64,000 nucleotides of DNA, taken from contig JARKIF010000040.1 in the NCBI GenBank assembly GCA_029378245.1, positions 372,001 to 436,000 on the forward strand. Reading direction: 5' to 3'. The notes under the pieces were generated by a model, which saw nothing but the letters and a program-made list of their open reading frames with translations, was not told where the DNA came from and searched no databases. This document shows positions 32,790 through 44,830 of this stretch, one piece after another; the stretch's first letter is position 1; the number at the start of each line of letters is the position of its first letter. Origin of the DNA: Roridomyces roridus. Its lineage: Eukaryota > Basidiomycota > Agaricomycetes > Agaricales > Mycenaceae. Both the position numbers and the translations under genes were made by a program.

Positions 32790-34763
32790 GGGGAGTGAAC
32801 AAGGAAATCAGAGTCGGATGTCGAGGATGGGATGCATTTACGGCTCACGGATACCAAGTGAGTGATTGTGGGGCAAAACGGGCGAGATGGAACGAATTAA
32901 TCAATCCAATTGTGGGATGATGATACCAAGAACTCACTCAGTTTACGACCGGCAGTTGATTTGGGTTCTCCACGGTGCGTACGGGCCCCTAAACGAACAT
33001 TATATACTTCCGCAAGTGGAGTGTACGTCGTTAAGGGAATGGATAATCCCTGGTGGTAGACAGCGCTCGAGGATCGTCCAGGAGTAATTGGAAGTTCAAA
33101 TCAGATGCTGAACTTGAATACAAGTCAGTTTCTTCGCAAAGAACTCAACGAAGGGGAAGACACTGACATCATATCTCAGCACGGCTGGTCTGGATATGAA
33201 GTTTGAAATAACGCACAAAAACCCCTGTCGAGCATGACGCAGGCTCGAGTCGAAAGGGCTAAAGCACTAATTGGCTGAGGGTGCAGTGTAACCGCTGCCG
33301 TGCCTGTGGTGAGGAGACGCACAGGAATAGATTCAAGGTCGCTCTGCCGTCGCTCGATCTCTCTCTATCCTCCGATCCTCTTGGTCGTCGTCCCTTCTCC
33401 TGTCGCACCGTGAAACGGTGGGGTCAGGGAAGAGTGTGACAGTGTCAACCGGAATCTGCGTCTGAATCTGCCTACGTTCACCCCCGCCAGTGACATCCAA
33501 ACACGAAGCACCGCTGGCTGCAATCCGTAATCGTGGCGGGCGTGTGGAGTCGATCCAGAGGATATAGTGGTGGGCGGTGGGATTGCGCACCGGGTCTGGG
33601 TCATAGTACTATCAGTGAGGGCCGCGATGGACGCCAACCATGACCTCTGGGCTGTGGCCCGTGGGGAGTCGAGACTCGAGACTTGCTCGAGACCTATGAG
33701 AGAAGGAACAATGGGACCGGATATTGCCCGGCGCACCACGAATGCCATAAAAGTCGACCACTGCGGTTGCGCTGCATGCTTTCCTGGCCATCGACGAGCG
33801 ACTGCGGACTCGAGAAAACAGGAACTGTCGAATGAATGACTCATGAGTGATCGAGGAGGAGGCCCGAGTTTCAGGAGTCGATACCGGCATAGTAGCCTGT
33901 AGGGATCTGTTACGATCCATTATCATCCCTCGTGGGGTCAGTGCTCAGCGGCCGCACGGCGCAGAGGAGAAGAGCGAGCAGGATGAATCAGAGATGGTGG
34001 CAAGTCGGAGGCTCGGAGCAAAAGCCGATGAAAGCCGATGAACAACAAGGGCAAACAAATGCTTCCTTCAAGTTTCCTTGATTCTTTCCATGATGCCGAT
34101 AGTTCCATACTGCGTCCTCAATCCGACTCCTGTTCACTCTCACCGCCCCAGATTCGGACGCTCTTTTTCCTGTTGCTGTTTCGACTAAGTATCTAAACTT
34201 TAACAGCCAGATATCGATGCAAGCCTGCACTTGGCCTGCACCGTGACACGTCGGATGCTTCAAGGCTCTTCCAAGAGGGAACGCAAATTGGAATCTTTCT
34301 CCTCTTGCCAGTGTTTTTGCGACCAACCTCCCGGATTGTCAACCGATTCATCCAGCAAGACGACCTTGACGCGGATTTCACCTCAATTATTGCCAACGAT
34401 TTCATTGGACGCGTCTGCTCCCTCCCAACCTTTGGTGTTTTTCTCCCTCTCGATACAGAGTAGGTGGCCTGAGTACGACATTGGGCTTACCATACAGCTG
34501 AGGTGACCAGAAAGCTCGACGAACTTCACGCATGACAGGCTCGATTTTCGAGTTGAACGAGCTCAGTGCTGATCAGAACGAAACTTGGGGAAGAGGCCTC
34601 CTAGGTCATACTGGTTTCCGGGGGTCCGATGAGTCGGTGCGTGCAAGGTGTCTGAATCTCACTGAACATCCAACAAATGCTGCTTGAACCCGGATGATAA
34701 TTGCTACATAAAAGTGCGTAGTGTACAGATGCGTCTTTGTTCTAGAGTCCAGTGTCCTTGCGT
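32790..34763. other. Intergenic, no gene recognised
   Basis: About 2 kb. Open frames on both strands near 33.3-33.9 kb overlap one another and show no domain, so none is called. T-arm-like motifs occur near 33242-33260 and 34545-34563. Confidence 0.4.
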
Positions 34764-36040
34764 CTAAGCCGAAACCCCAAGAGGCTTTATCCACCCCCTC
34801 CGCTCGTAATCCGCGAGCGTCTCCTCCACCGTCTCGTGTATGCTCGTGTACTCCATCCCGAGCACCTCTTGCGAACGCGTGTTATCCATATCCCGCGGCC
34901 GCATCGCAGTGTTGATGCTCCCGGGGAACCCCTTCTTGTATTGCATCGCACTTGGCGGAGCAGCATCGACTAAAGGCAATTTGTAAGCACAATGCCAGGG
35001 CACGAAGAAGCAAATTGAACGTACGCATATCCTGCCAAGTGAAGCCCTGCCCGCCAATAATGAAACGGTTGACATTCCGCCCCTCATGCTTGTTGACCGC
35101 CGACAAAGGAACATATGAAGGGAGCTCCGTCATCACAGTGAGGAGGTGCGCCCGTCCAACGTCTTTGACGTTCGCCCACTGCCCGCCGCCGGTGGTGGGA
35201 CTCTCGGTGGTGAAGGCGTTGAACATCATTTTGGTGGAAGTGTTGAGTTCTTCGGGAGTGGACACATCGTGAATCACGGGCTGCAAGACGGTCAGACAAA
35301 GGCAATGAATGAGCAGAAAGAAATACGCACCCCGAGGATCAACGGCGGGTTTAGCACAGCAATGTCCCACCCAACCTCCGTCTTGTGCTTGTCGAGAAAC
35401 TCCCAGGCCCCGCGTTCCGCCAAGACCTTCGAGTTGCAGTACTTGTCAAAGGTTGCCGCTTCTGCGCCCTTGTCGGCAACAGCCTGCACTGCACCGTTGT
35501 TCCAGTCATATTCATCCAAAGGCCCGTCCTTGGGTGTCGTGACGGCCACGGCAGACGAAGTGATGACGATGCGCTTGACAGTTTGTCCGTACTTGCGCGC
35601 ACTCTCGAGGATGCCGATAGTGCCCTGCACGGAGGGACCGGACAGGTCGGCCGGGTCGTCTGCGGCGAGGTGGAATGGGGAGGCGGTGTGTGCGATAGCA
35701 TCGACGCCTGTGACGGCTTCATCGAATGCGCCGGGCTAAACAAGGTAGGAATCAATTATGGGTTCAATGAGATGACAAGGATTCGGACATACAGCAGTGA
35801 TGTCCGGGACGACGACAAGCTCAAATTTGTCACCGTAAGAGGAGAAGAACCGTTTGAGGTGTTTCCCCTTGATGGCATTGCGCACTGTGCCCCGGACGGA
35901 GAAACCCGCGTCCAGGAACGTCTGCACGCACCACTGCGCAAACTTAGTTTGTGCTCGAAATTGGAAAGAAGAGAACTCACAGTCGCCACAAAGCCGTTGG
36001 CTCCCGAAACGAGTACTTTGCCAGATTGAATCGAGGGCAT
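34764..36040 (-). CDS. NAD(P)-dependent reductase, dihydroflavonol-reductase-like SDR
   Basis: Extended short-chain dehydrogenase of the DFR/GRE2 group. Five exons (36040-35981, 35933-35793, 35735-35331, 35280-35025, 34969-34764) total 355 residues. The N-terminus KVLVSGANGFVAT is the GxxGxxA-type cofactor loop, followed by GFSVRGTVRN, whose Arg suggests NADPH preference. Further motifs are GVDAIAHTASPF, RIVITSSAVAV, catalytic YCNSK (Y-x3-K) and LNPPLILG. It probably reduces a carbonyl or aldehyde, perhaps in aromatic or methylglyoxal detoxification; the substrate cannot be read from sequence. No biosynthetic neighbours are present. Confidence 0.85.
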
Positions 36041-39000
36041 GCTGGTTTGAGATGCGGTTGCGATTGGGTGGTGGTGGGTGTGAAGTGACGAATGGCAGCA
36101 GAGTCCATTCCTTATATAAGGACGTTCCTGCCATGCGATCGTCGTGATTGGCATCTTAAATGGAGCCTGGCGGACATGACGGAGAGTGTCGGGCATGGGA
36201 TCAAGTCCTCGTCAGCCCGAGCGATAGGCATCCGAAGTCGAGGATGTGGATAAGTATCTACCACCCATATCGGTCTTGGATCGACGATCACTTTGGACGC
36301 ATTTTGGACGTGAGGGCGGAAGGAGCATCAATGGGAGAGTGAAAAGACGGATGAGTGGATTCAACGGGCGACAAGTAGATGACAAAGCTTAGGACCAAGG
36401 ACTTTGTGTACCCAATCGCCATTAACTTGAGCAATAAGAACATCATCAATCCGTGCTCTGCGGTCGATTGAGATTGAACCTTTGTAAGGAAAGACTCGTG
36501 ATTTCTATCGAGAGCGCTCGGGTCTTGGAATGACAGACGGGTTGTTGTCGAATCAGAGGAATAAACTTGATAATTCTGGTAGATTGGGCTCCTGGTGTAA
36601 GAGGAGGGTGAGGACTCTTCGGGGCCCAAACGTTTGAAGGGTGCCAAATCGCAGCGCCGCCATTGCACCAAATGAGAGCCCGAGATTAAGTGAGGCAAAG
36701 AGCAGGGTAGAAGCCTCCACGTAGATTGAGCGAGGGCAAGATCTTAGATTGGTGCTGGGCAGGGGAATAGAAGTCCTGTGCGAGGCGTAGCCGGCAGAAT
36801 CACGAGGTGTGCGATTGGCAGAGGCAACCAGAGACCTTCTTTGCAGCTTGGTAAGGCAAGAACCACGTAGTTTCGCGAGAGCTGACGTCGACGGTCGTGG
36901 AGAAGAAAAAGATGTGTCAGGCACTGCCACTGTCGGCACCGGGAATCATGATGCCGTGGTCCGAGTCCGACGGTGATTGATGCAAAATCGACTCAGATAA
37001 TAGATTCAAATGGTTTGAAGCTGAGGCATTCAAAACGGAATGTCACGGGCATTGGGAGTAGACATCAACCAGTAAGAATCTTTAGTCCAGTCCAGATAAG
37101 TGAAATCACCGATGGTTGGCTGGCATGTCAGCGTCGATCGGTTTGTCACGGTGACTGCTGTTGGAGCCTGGAGGGTCCATTCCCTGGCACCAGATAACTT
37201 GATTGAGAGAAGAATGGGATTGGTTTCCAGGCTTCTCGTCCGCACGCGGGATTTGGATAGCTGGTCCCTTCAACAATTCATCGGCAAGGCACGCAAGAAC
37301 GCTGAATTTGTAGCAAGGGCAAACTATCGAACAGCTATCGAACCTGAGAATTTGCAGATCATTCGGCATCAGGTCACCTATCAGGTTACGCTTGACAGTC
37401 GAGATTCATTACGTGAACGGAGTTTGGCGGAGAAACCAAGGAGAACCAGTAGGAGTAAGGATCAACTGTCCGTAGGCGGACAGGGGCGGGCACTACATGA
37501 CATTGTCGAGTAGGCATCTAATCTAAGTAGAAGCCAAGCAGATAACGTCGCTTCGAAAGCCAGGTGGGCCCGGTGCAATTCAGACTGTTGGCAGGAAGGT
37601 GAAAAAGGATTAATTATAGGTCCCAGGATGACTGCTTTGAACTCATTAGCTGAATTGAAACATTAGAACTGTAGCACTGAACCCCAAAAGTTGAACGGGG
37701 ATCCGAATCTGCTTTCTGCCCTTCGAGGCAGTGCCGCCGTCGCGCTTCATCTTTAATGGTCGGATGTGAGTCATGTGAGCCTGCGGAGACGATGAAGTTG
37801 TAGGCATGAGGCTATAATTTCACTGTGACTGTCCAGAACAGCCCGGACACGCCGCTATCTCTGGCAAGCCGCAGTAATCCTGCCACGCGACAGGTCCTAG
37901 CCTCACTGACGTATCGGACACCAACGGCTGTCTCGCGGAGAGTGGCGGAGAGTAAGAGAGAGTAGACATCAGTAAACATCTGAATCTGTTTTGGACCAGA
38001 GGGCCCAGAACTCGAGAAGATCGCCCCATGACGATATAAACGCCGTAGGTCCCTAGACTGATCTCGGCGTGGTCCAGGACGGTCGCTACGCAGTGTCTCT
38101 CTGCAACGGCCGGCCATGTTCAGGATAGTAATTTCAGCTTAAAGTCAGTCCCTGAATTTCTGGGCATGCGACCGAAAGCGACCGAATGAATACCTAGGGG
38201 TGTGGAATCACCGTGGAATGCCACGCGCGAGATAAGATGGCGGGAGCCGTGAGAAAAGGACTGATCCTCTTCTCCCACGGACTCGGGCGGACAACAAATT
38301 GTAAGAATCCACCTTCCGCGGCAGAACAGAGGAGAACACCGGGGAGGAGAACTCCGAGTAAGAACCCGATCTTGACTTTGTGAGCGTTCGATAGGATTGC
38401 GTAGGCATCAGACCTTTAGATAAAGACCACGTCATGTTCTTGTCAAAATGGAACGGACTTTATCTCAGGCAGTCGGTTCCAGCAAAAGAACAGGCATGTT
38501 CAGTACATTTTAGGGTCCCACCTCGAATCGAACGATTAGCCGGATGGCTGGCACTGTGATTCAACTGCCGTGAACAAGAAAGACCTTGGCAAATCAACAC
38601 TCGTCACATGGGTCCACGAAAAGTGGGGTAGAGATTGTGGAGCCGTGTTGGATAGGTTGCATAAAAGAAAAGGAAGATGAGTTGTATCAGATAACAACTC
38701 ATGGATGGGTTCGTAACGGAACGCTGCGAAAGAGAAGATGGCGGCTGAAGGGACGGGTGTAGAGAGAGGAAGCAGTTCAAAACTCGCCGTTATCAGAAGG
38801 TAACCTTGAATGCGGGTGCCATATCTGAGTTAACATGAGAAAATTCCGATTGTCAGGAGAGGACCTACTCTGTACTCAAAGTGCAAATGATACGCCGGTT
38901 GATGAGTAGGATGTCGGCTGCGTCATTTTAGCCGTAGAAGTATGAACCCAGAAATTCGCCACCCTTGACGGTCTCCATTCCTCGGACGGCGTATTGAACT

Positions 39001-39600
39001 GGAGGTTTTGTTCCGCGTTTCACTGGTAACCCATCCTCGGGGTTCACTGAAACCTCTCGACCGTCACTTACCCATGATCGCCGTCACAATCCCATGACGA
39101 ACAATCTCCGAGACGACCATTGTTGCTGCCTCCGGGGTCGACGATGGCATCCGTCGAGGCTTGGGCTCCATGCATGCTAGTGTCTGCTTGACGGCGATCT
39201 CACACAGCCGGCTTCTACATAACGCGCTCTAAGCCCGCGCATCTCGCTTGTTGCTCCCCGATTTTTGATCGTTGCTACCCCGGCTCGTATTCTTCACTTG
39301 GTTCCTACTGGTTCGCGTCCTCTGCAAAGGAAACTGCCAGTGAGAAACCTGCCCCGGCCCCCCGATTGCCCAGCAGAGACACGGCCAAGCAATATCCCTC
39401 CTGTTATCCAGCTGCCTCAATTTTACGTATTCAATGACGCGGTCTAACTTCCCAGAGTCAAACTTGGCAGATGGGGTACCCCGCCGCCTGGCTGTGGGCA
39501 ACCGAACAAAGCCCGATCAGTCTCTCACGTCCGTCCTTTGCCTCTTTCCCTGTACCCACCCCACCTCCTCACAGGCCGGGTCACAGCGCTGGCGAGCTCT
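36041..39600. other. Long gene-poor stretch
   Basis: 3.5 kb without a recognised gene. Several open frames of 60-140 codons exist (for example 36553-36939 minus and 37100-37513 plus), but none shows a family motif or a coherent splice pattern. One T-arm-like motif lies at 38521-38535 (minus strand). Confidence 0.4.
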
Positions 39601-41237
39601 ATGGACCTCGCGGCCCTTACACCTGCGCAGATTCGTTCGTTGGATCTGCAGGGTGCGGAGAATGCGCGGATTATGCTCATTGCGTTGTGCTGCTTGACGT
39701 GTGCGCTTCTCTCCTCCCTCTCCTCTCTCTTCTTCGCTGACCTTGGTTAGTGTATGAGGTTAGTTTCTATCCCGCATTTGAGCTATTCTGACGAGCAAGA
39801 ATAGTACTTGATCACATTGGACGACGAGGCGAGCAAGGATCTGTCATGGACGCTCCGGCCGCGCGCTTATCTTTTCTTTTAGATGAAATATTTCTGGACC
39901 GGAGCTTGGAATGCGTCTCGGATATTGTTCCTCCTGGTGCGTTTGCCTAACTACTTCCGCGGCCCAAGACTCTGATGACGGGTGAAGAATCGATATATAC
40001 CTCCAGCGATCAGCATCTTGGGATTGATTTGTGCTTAGTCTCCACCGATGGTCCTTCCCAGGCGTGCTAATAGAATCTCAGGTTTCTCTCTCCCGCATCC
40101 AAGTCCCGAGGTGAGTCGTCCATATGTATGCTGCGGTACTCGAACTCAAGTTGCATAGTTGTAAGCGTCCCTCGCCTCCATGCAATCTCCTCTGATGCCG
40201 TCCAGCTGTAAACGCGGCGTACAGTCATTATTCGTCGCGGGCGTCGTCTCTCTTGGTATAGTCCAAGGTGAATCCATCTCTCCTCGGCCACTCATATTTT
40301 GCATTGTCCTCAAATGGCAACTTCAGCAATGCTGGTAATCCGCGTCTGGTACCTCTTCGCATCAAGTCGAGCAACACGCCTCGCCATGATCACAGCTTTT
40401 GTCGGAGTCAACGTCCTCTCCCTCTACTTCTCCTTCCGCGTCGCGAGCTCGCTGATCATCATGCCCTCGTTGACGGATACTGTTTTGCACGTCCCGGGAT
40501 GTAGGGCAACTCGCCCGGATAAGTTTTGGAGGATGTACTTGCCTTCGCTGGTTCTCCATGTGCGTGCTGTTTTGGGTAGCTTGGTTTGAATGCTGACTGG
40601 CAATAGACGCTTCTGTATTGCTTGACTGCGTTCAGAGCCCTCAAAAATAGACGGATGTTCAAGCAGGCGCCGATATTGAAGCGGCTTCTCAGAGAGTTCG
40701 TTCATTCATCATTCATTGAACTGTGCGCTGACGACGCATCTTTCAGTGGTGGCTTCTTCTATCTTGTCGTTTTCAGTAAGTGCTCCCCCTCGACGCTGTG
40801 AAGCAACGTCTGATTGAATTACTAGTGTCCATTTTATTCACCACCATTGGGTCATTCCTGGAGGACGTCCCCACCGTACGCCTCCTTCCGTCATTCCACG
40901 TGCGGGTAGTGACACTGACATCCAACAGGTCAACGTGCCTGCCATATTCTCCAGCTTCCCAATAGCCACAACCTCCATCGCCGCCTCGCGCGTCATGCTG
41001 AGCATCCACTCCCTGGCCGCGAAACTCGGGTCGGACGAGGCGTGGTTACTTAACAACGTCGAGCTGAGCCGCGTGCCGTGGAGGCCTGGTGCGACGGAGG
41101 GCGAAATTATCGTGGACCGCGCCATGACGTACGAGGATGATGAGATGGATGATTGGTGTACGGAAGAATCGCATACGGGGAGTGTCGTTTCGCTCAAGAT
41201 GAGCAGGGTGGGGAGGTGGACGGATGAGACGTGGTGA
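39601..41237 (+). CDS. DUF6533-type multi-pass membrane protein
   Basis: Member of the agaricomycete DUF6533 family, predicted seven-TM proteins of unknown function. The start MDLAALTPAQIRSLDLQGAE leads into a first TM. Hallmarks: YEYLITLDDE then MKYFWTGAWNASRILFLLNR, later CKRGVQSLFVAGVV, AMLVIRVWYLFASSRATRL, LYFSFRVASSLII, GFFYLVVF and SILFTTIGSFLEDVPTVNVPA. The tail (from SRVMLSIHSLAAKLG) is hydrophilic and acidic. Exons include an 8-nt exon (39751-39758) and a GC-AG intron (39829-39882), both required to keep the family motif. Exon edges between 40000 and 40215 are unresolved. Confidence 0.75.
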
Positions 41238-41892
41238 TGATCTTTTGTAAATTTATCTTGTGTGTGTTGTAAATGCAGGAGCTCGTTCATCAGTGCACGC
41301 ATACTTAGTTCACCGGAGCGCATTGTAATCCGGGAGGGGCTAGTTACACCCGGCGATTAGTGGTTCGAACGACTCCACACCAAGCACCCCGGTATTTCCG
41401 GCCTGCAAGGCGGAAGTTTCAGTAATAACGACCAAGCCCGCGAAGAGGTCCGTCAGTTCGCATCCTTTGGTGCTGACTCAACTACTTGTGAGGGATGCCC
41501 GTTCGATTCGGCACAGCACACGTCCATGTCGACTTCATTAGAGCATTCAGTTTTTTAGACTCCCTTTTCGTAGACTCACAATTTGGAGATGTAAATATCC
41601 AACTGCTCCTGCGTTAAGAGGACCCAGGGTTGTAGCTTCCACTTGCCCCCCAGGAATGGAAGAACAAGGGAAAGAATTATCCAAGGCCGACGTCGAGATC
41701 GTCGTTCGTCGTGGTGGGAATGTAATTGTTTATAGAATTTCACCATTGAATACGGACAAGAACTTGAATGGCACGAAGAAATGGAATCACCCGGGCCTGC
41801 ATCCCTGCATCCCTCTTTCACGCACTCGCGCCGGGAATCTGGACGAGAACGGACCAATTCTCGGACTGCTCGGGTCGGAAATCTAGGAGTCA
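41238..41892. other. Intergenic, convergent 3' ends
   Basis: Between the DUF6533 gene (+) and an F-box gene (-). Nothing supported. Confidence 0.45.
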
Positions 41893-43091
41893 TCAGCGCT
41901 GTGCGATAAGCAGAGGAAGGAAGCACGCACTCCACCGAATCTCCACTCTCCCGTCTTGCTGCTGACCATCGCCATTGCCATGCGCAGTGGAATCCAACGG
42001 CAAAAGCCTGGGCGTCTCGACCGGTATCATCACCTCCACCACCCTCAACCCACTCAAAAAATCTTTCACCTCCTCTATGGCCTGGAACAAACCCGCCAAC
42101 GGCACCGGGTTCAGAGTCCCAGGGCGCAATTTCACGTCAATCCGGACAACTTGAAGCGTGTTTCTCGCCGAGTCAGAGAGCGATCGGATCGTTTGCAAAT
42201 TCGGCCCGAGATCCTCGGCGTCAGCAGCAACAGTCAGTTGTTTGACGCAGCCAAAGGCTGAGAGATCGATGCGTTTCCAAGGAATCTGGCAGCATCCGTA
42301 TTAGCATCACAAGACGCAAGGCGCAGCAGACACACCTGAACGGAAACAACCTCCACGCGCTCCCTCGCCGCATCCGCCAGCTCCTTCGTCGGGAGTCTCG
42401 GAAAGCTTCCATACAGCTGGACAGCGCGCAGCGTCGAAAGGTCAAACGGACAGCGTGGGTCTGACCAATAATACACGATGAGAGGTAGATTGTCCATAAC
42501 CTCAATCGGGACTCGCTGCTCTCTGCTGCCAGGAGTAAACGAAGGAGGAGGCTGGGGGTCGAAGTTAAGGTCCAGATGCCTGATGTTCATCGAGCAGCCG
42601 TCCCAGACATCGAAATACTCGTCCGGATGCAGGAACCCACACGCAAGCGCCACGCTTGTCACTCCGTGCTTTCCGAGCAATCGCCTCATCGCAGGCAGAC
42701 AGGCCGAAGAAACGCGGGTGTCAAAGCACGTGAGCGACAAGGTTCGGAGTAGCGGGAACGGAAATTGACTGAGACGCTCAAAGTCGCTGGGATTGAGGCC
42801 GGTTGGCAAGGCGAGGTGCAGCTCGGAAATGTAGTCTGCGAGGTGGGGTGAGACGTCGAGGATCGATACCAGACGGGCGAGACGAGGCGGGGATTCAAAA
42901 CCCCATTGGATGAAGATGGTGGAGAAGATGAGCTTTTGGGCAGGGAGGCTCCAGCTACGGTTTAGGAGTGCGCAAGTGCGGAGGTCGGCGACGATGGAGT
43001 CGAGGCCGTCGAGGATGGGTGAGATGAGTTCGGGAAGCGATAGCACTTTGGCGGTGGCTGTCGTGCTGGAGGACAAGGCGGAGCTCGTCAT
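41893..43091 (-). CDS. F-box-like protein
   Basis: Two exons (43091-42336 and 42285-41893) around a 50-bp intron give 382 residues. A Ser/Thr-rich leader precedes the F-box-like LSLPELISPILDGLDS and LRTCALLNRSWSLPAQKLIF. The body is leucine-rich (LARLVSILDVSPHLADYIS, LLRTLSLTCFD, IRHLDLNF), ending EIRWSACFLPLLIAQR. The layout matches the F-box gene at 23410-24576, including DPRCPFDLSTLRA versus DPRSPFDLSRLRA, so the two are likely paralogues. Probable SCF substrate adaptor. Confidence 0.8.
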
Positions 43092-44830
43092 GGTGTTGGT
43101 TAGTGTGAAAGAAGCAGTGGCATGATGTGTCAAAACAGCGTCAATTAAGAATGGCGTGATCGTTCACACGGTTTCGCGCAAATTAGGCCCGACATCATTG
43201 AGGGATTCTGGGCGCACCAGCTTCTCACGCGCCGCGGCGACAAATTCAAGGAACTTGCAATCTGGAGTCATTCCTCTGCGGAAGGTAATGGTGTTTGTGC
43301 TGCAGGGATCTTGTCTTGTCTCTTGTTTGCTTTGCGATGAGTTCGGCTGGCTGACGGTGTGAGGAAGGTGCGTGGAGAAGACGAAATTCGCACCTTGAGC
43401 GGGAGGGTTTCAATGATCTCTGCATTTGGCCGGGCGTCGGGCTACCCAGTCGAATGTGCGATGAGGGAGCGTAATGTACATCATTCAGAAACTCGGCGCC
43501 TCGGCGACCTTGGGGAGAATCTCCAGCGTGGGCGCCGATTTCCATCTCGTCAAGACGACGTTCGATGTTATGCTGGTTACTCACTTATGCAGTCGCTGCG
43601 TGCAGTGTCAGCATGTGCCATTCGTCGATGTTCAAGGCTTACATTGTGACGTTTTTGCTGACGGGTCTTAAATCGACTCGGAACTGAAAGGACTGTCAAT
43701 ACTTGAAGTTCTATGTTACACTGTGGGTGGCTACACACCACTACCACTAACAATACCGGGAGAACTGATCCAAAGCAATCCGAGTTTTTGCACAAGTCCA
43801 ACCGCAGACTTCAGTTGATTTATTTTCTTAGATCCCCCATGGCGTGGGGGTTGGGCTTACCTTGTCCTAGCTACGACATTTTGATGGGCACAGCCCGACC
43901 GAGTCGTCTTGTGCTCGATCCTAATATTGGTGAGCAAAAACGATTTGGAACTCAGGCAGCCAACTTAGCAACAGGTTAAATGACGCACAAGAGCAACTGA
44001 TGAGCTCCGAATCGAACAGAGAACGAGGGAGCGTACCCAGTAGGAAGACTGACGATCTCGACGGTGGGAGGCCACCCTAAGACTCCGGCCCATCTCGCTG
44101 CAGGGGTTGTTGTATCATCTTGTATGCTGACATGTCTAAAGGCCCTGAGTCTACGAAGAGCGAAGAAACCAAGTCTGAAAACGAAGAACGCACTTTTCAA
44201 CGCGCGCTCTGTCGAATCGAACGGGCATGCCCTCAAAGGTCGTGGAGATTATCAGAGGATGGCACTGACGGACCCGCAGGTATTTGGTTGTTACCATCAA
44301 GGCCCGCGATTTGAAGCCTGAATGTTCGCAGCGCGAATGTGAAAAACAAGACATACGAGTACCTTCGGATATGTTGGGGTGGAACCGAACCACTGTTCAA
44401 CCACAACGCTCGTAATACTATCGGTGTATCACACGTCGATGGAGGCGATTCATCGTCCCCAACCAAGGACAGGACCACGTTCGATTCGTCTTTTTCTTGG
44501 GGGGGGGGAGCTTGAGGATTTGGTTTCCGCATACACATTCAGTTGAAGTTCTCGCTGGGAAAGGATCCTGGTAGTCTCTTGTTCCGATGCTGTTTTCTTG
44601 TGGCATCCAACGGCCTTCGCAGCGGCCCCGAGAGACCAGCGAGTCAGGGCTCCTCAATTCCAAGCCCAATTCCTGTTCTGGTGTTGAACTGGGTTGAAAC
44701 ACATATCGCGTGGTATTGATCTATGTACACAGAAGTACAGGGTGGTCGTAGACGTAGAGAAGTACAGTATGTAGCAGTAATGGTAGGCATATCATAAGGT
44801 TGTCAGTCGTCAAGTTAGATAGATGTTAAA
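43092..44830. other. Intergenic, no gene recognised
   Basis: About 1.7 kb. A T-arm-like motif with a 5-bp stem lies at 44005-44021 (minus) and there is a run of ten G near 44500. No gene is supported. Confidence 0.4.

Noticed and set aside
32866..33926. Several overlapping open frames on both strands
   Set aside because: No domain, no splice logic and mutual overlap; composition alone explains them.
36553..36939. Minus-strand open frame of 128 codons
   Set aside because: No recognisable motif and no neighbouring exon; kept as unannotated.
41354..41380. TTCGAAC motif in plus orientation as another T-arm copy
   Set aside because: The stem does not pair beyond two bases.
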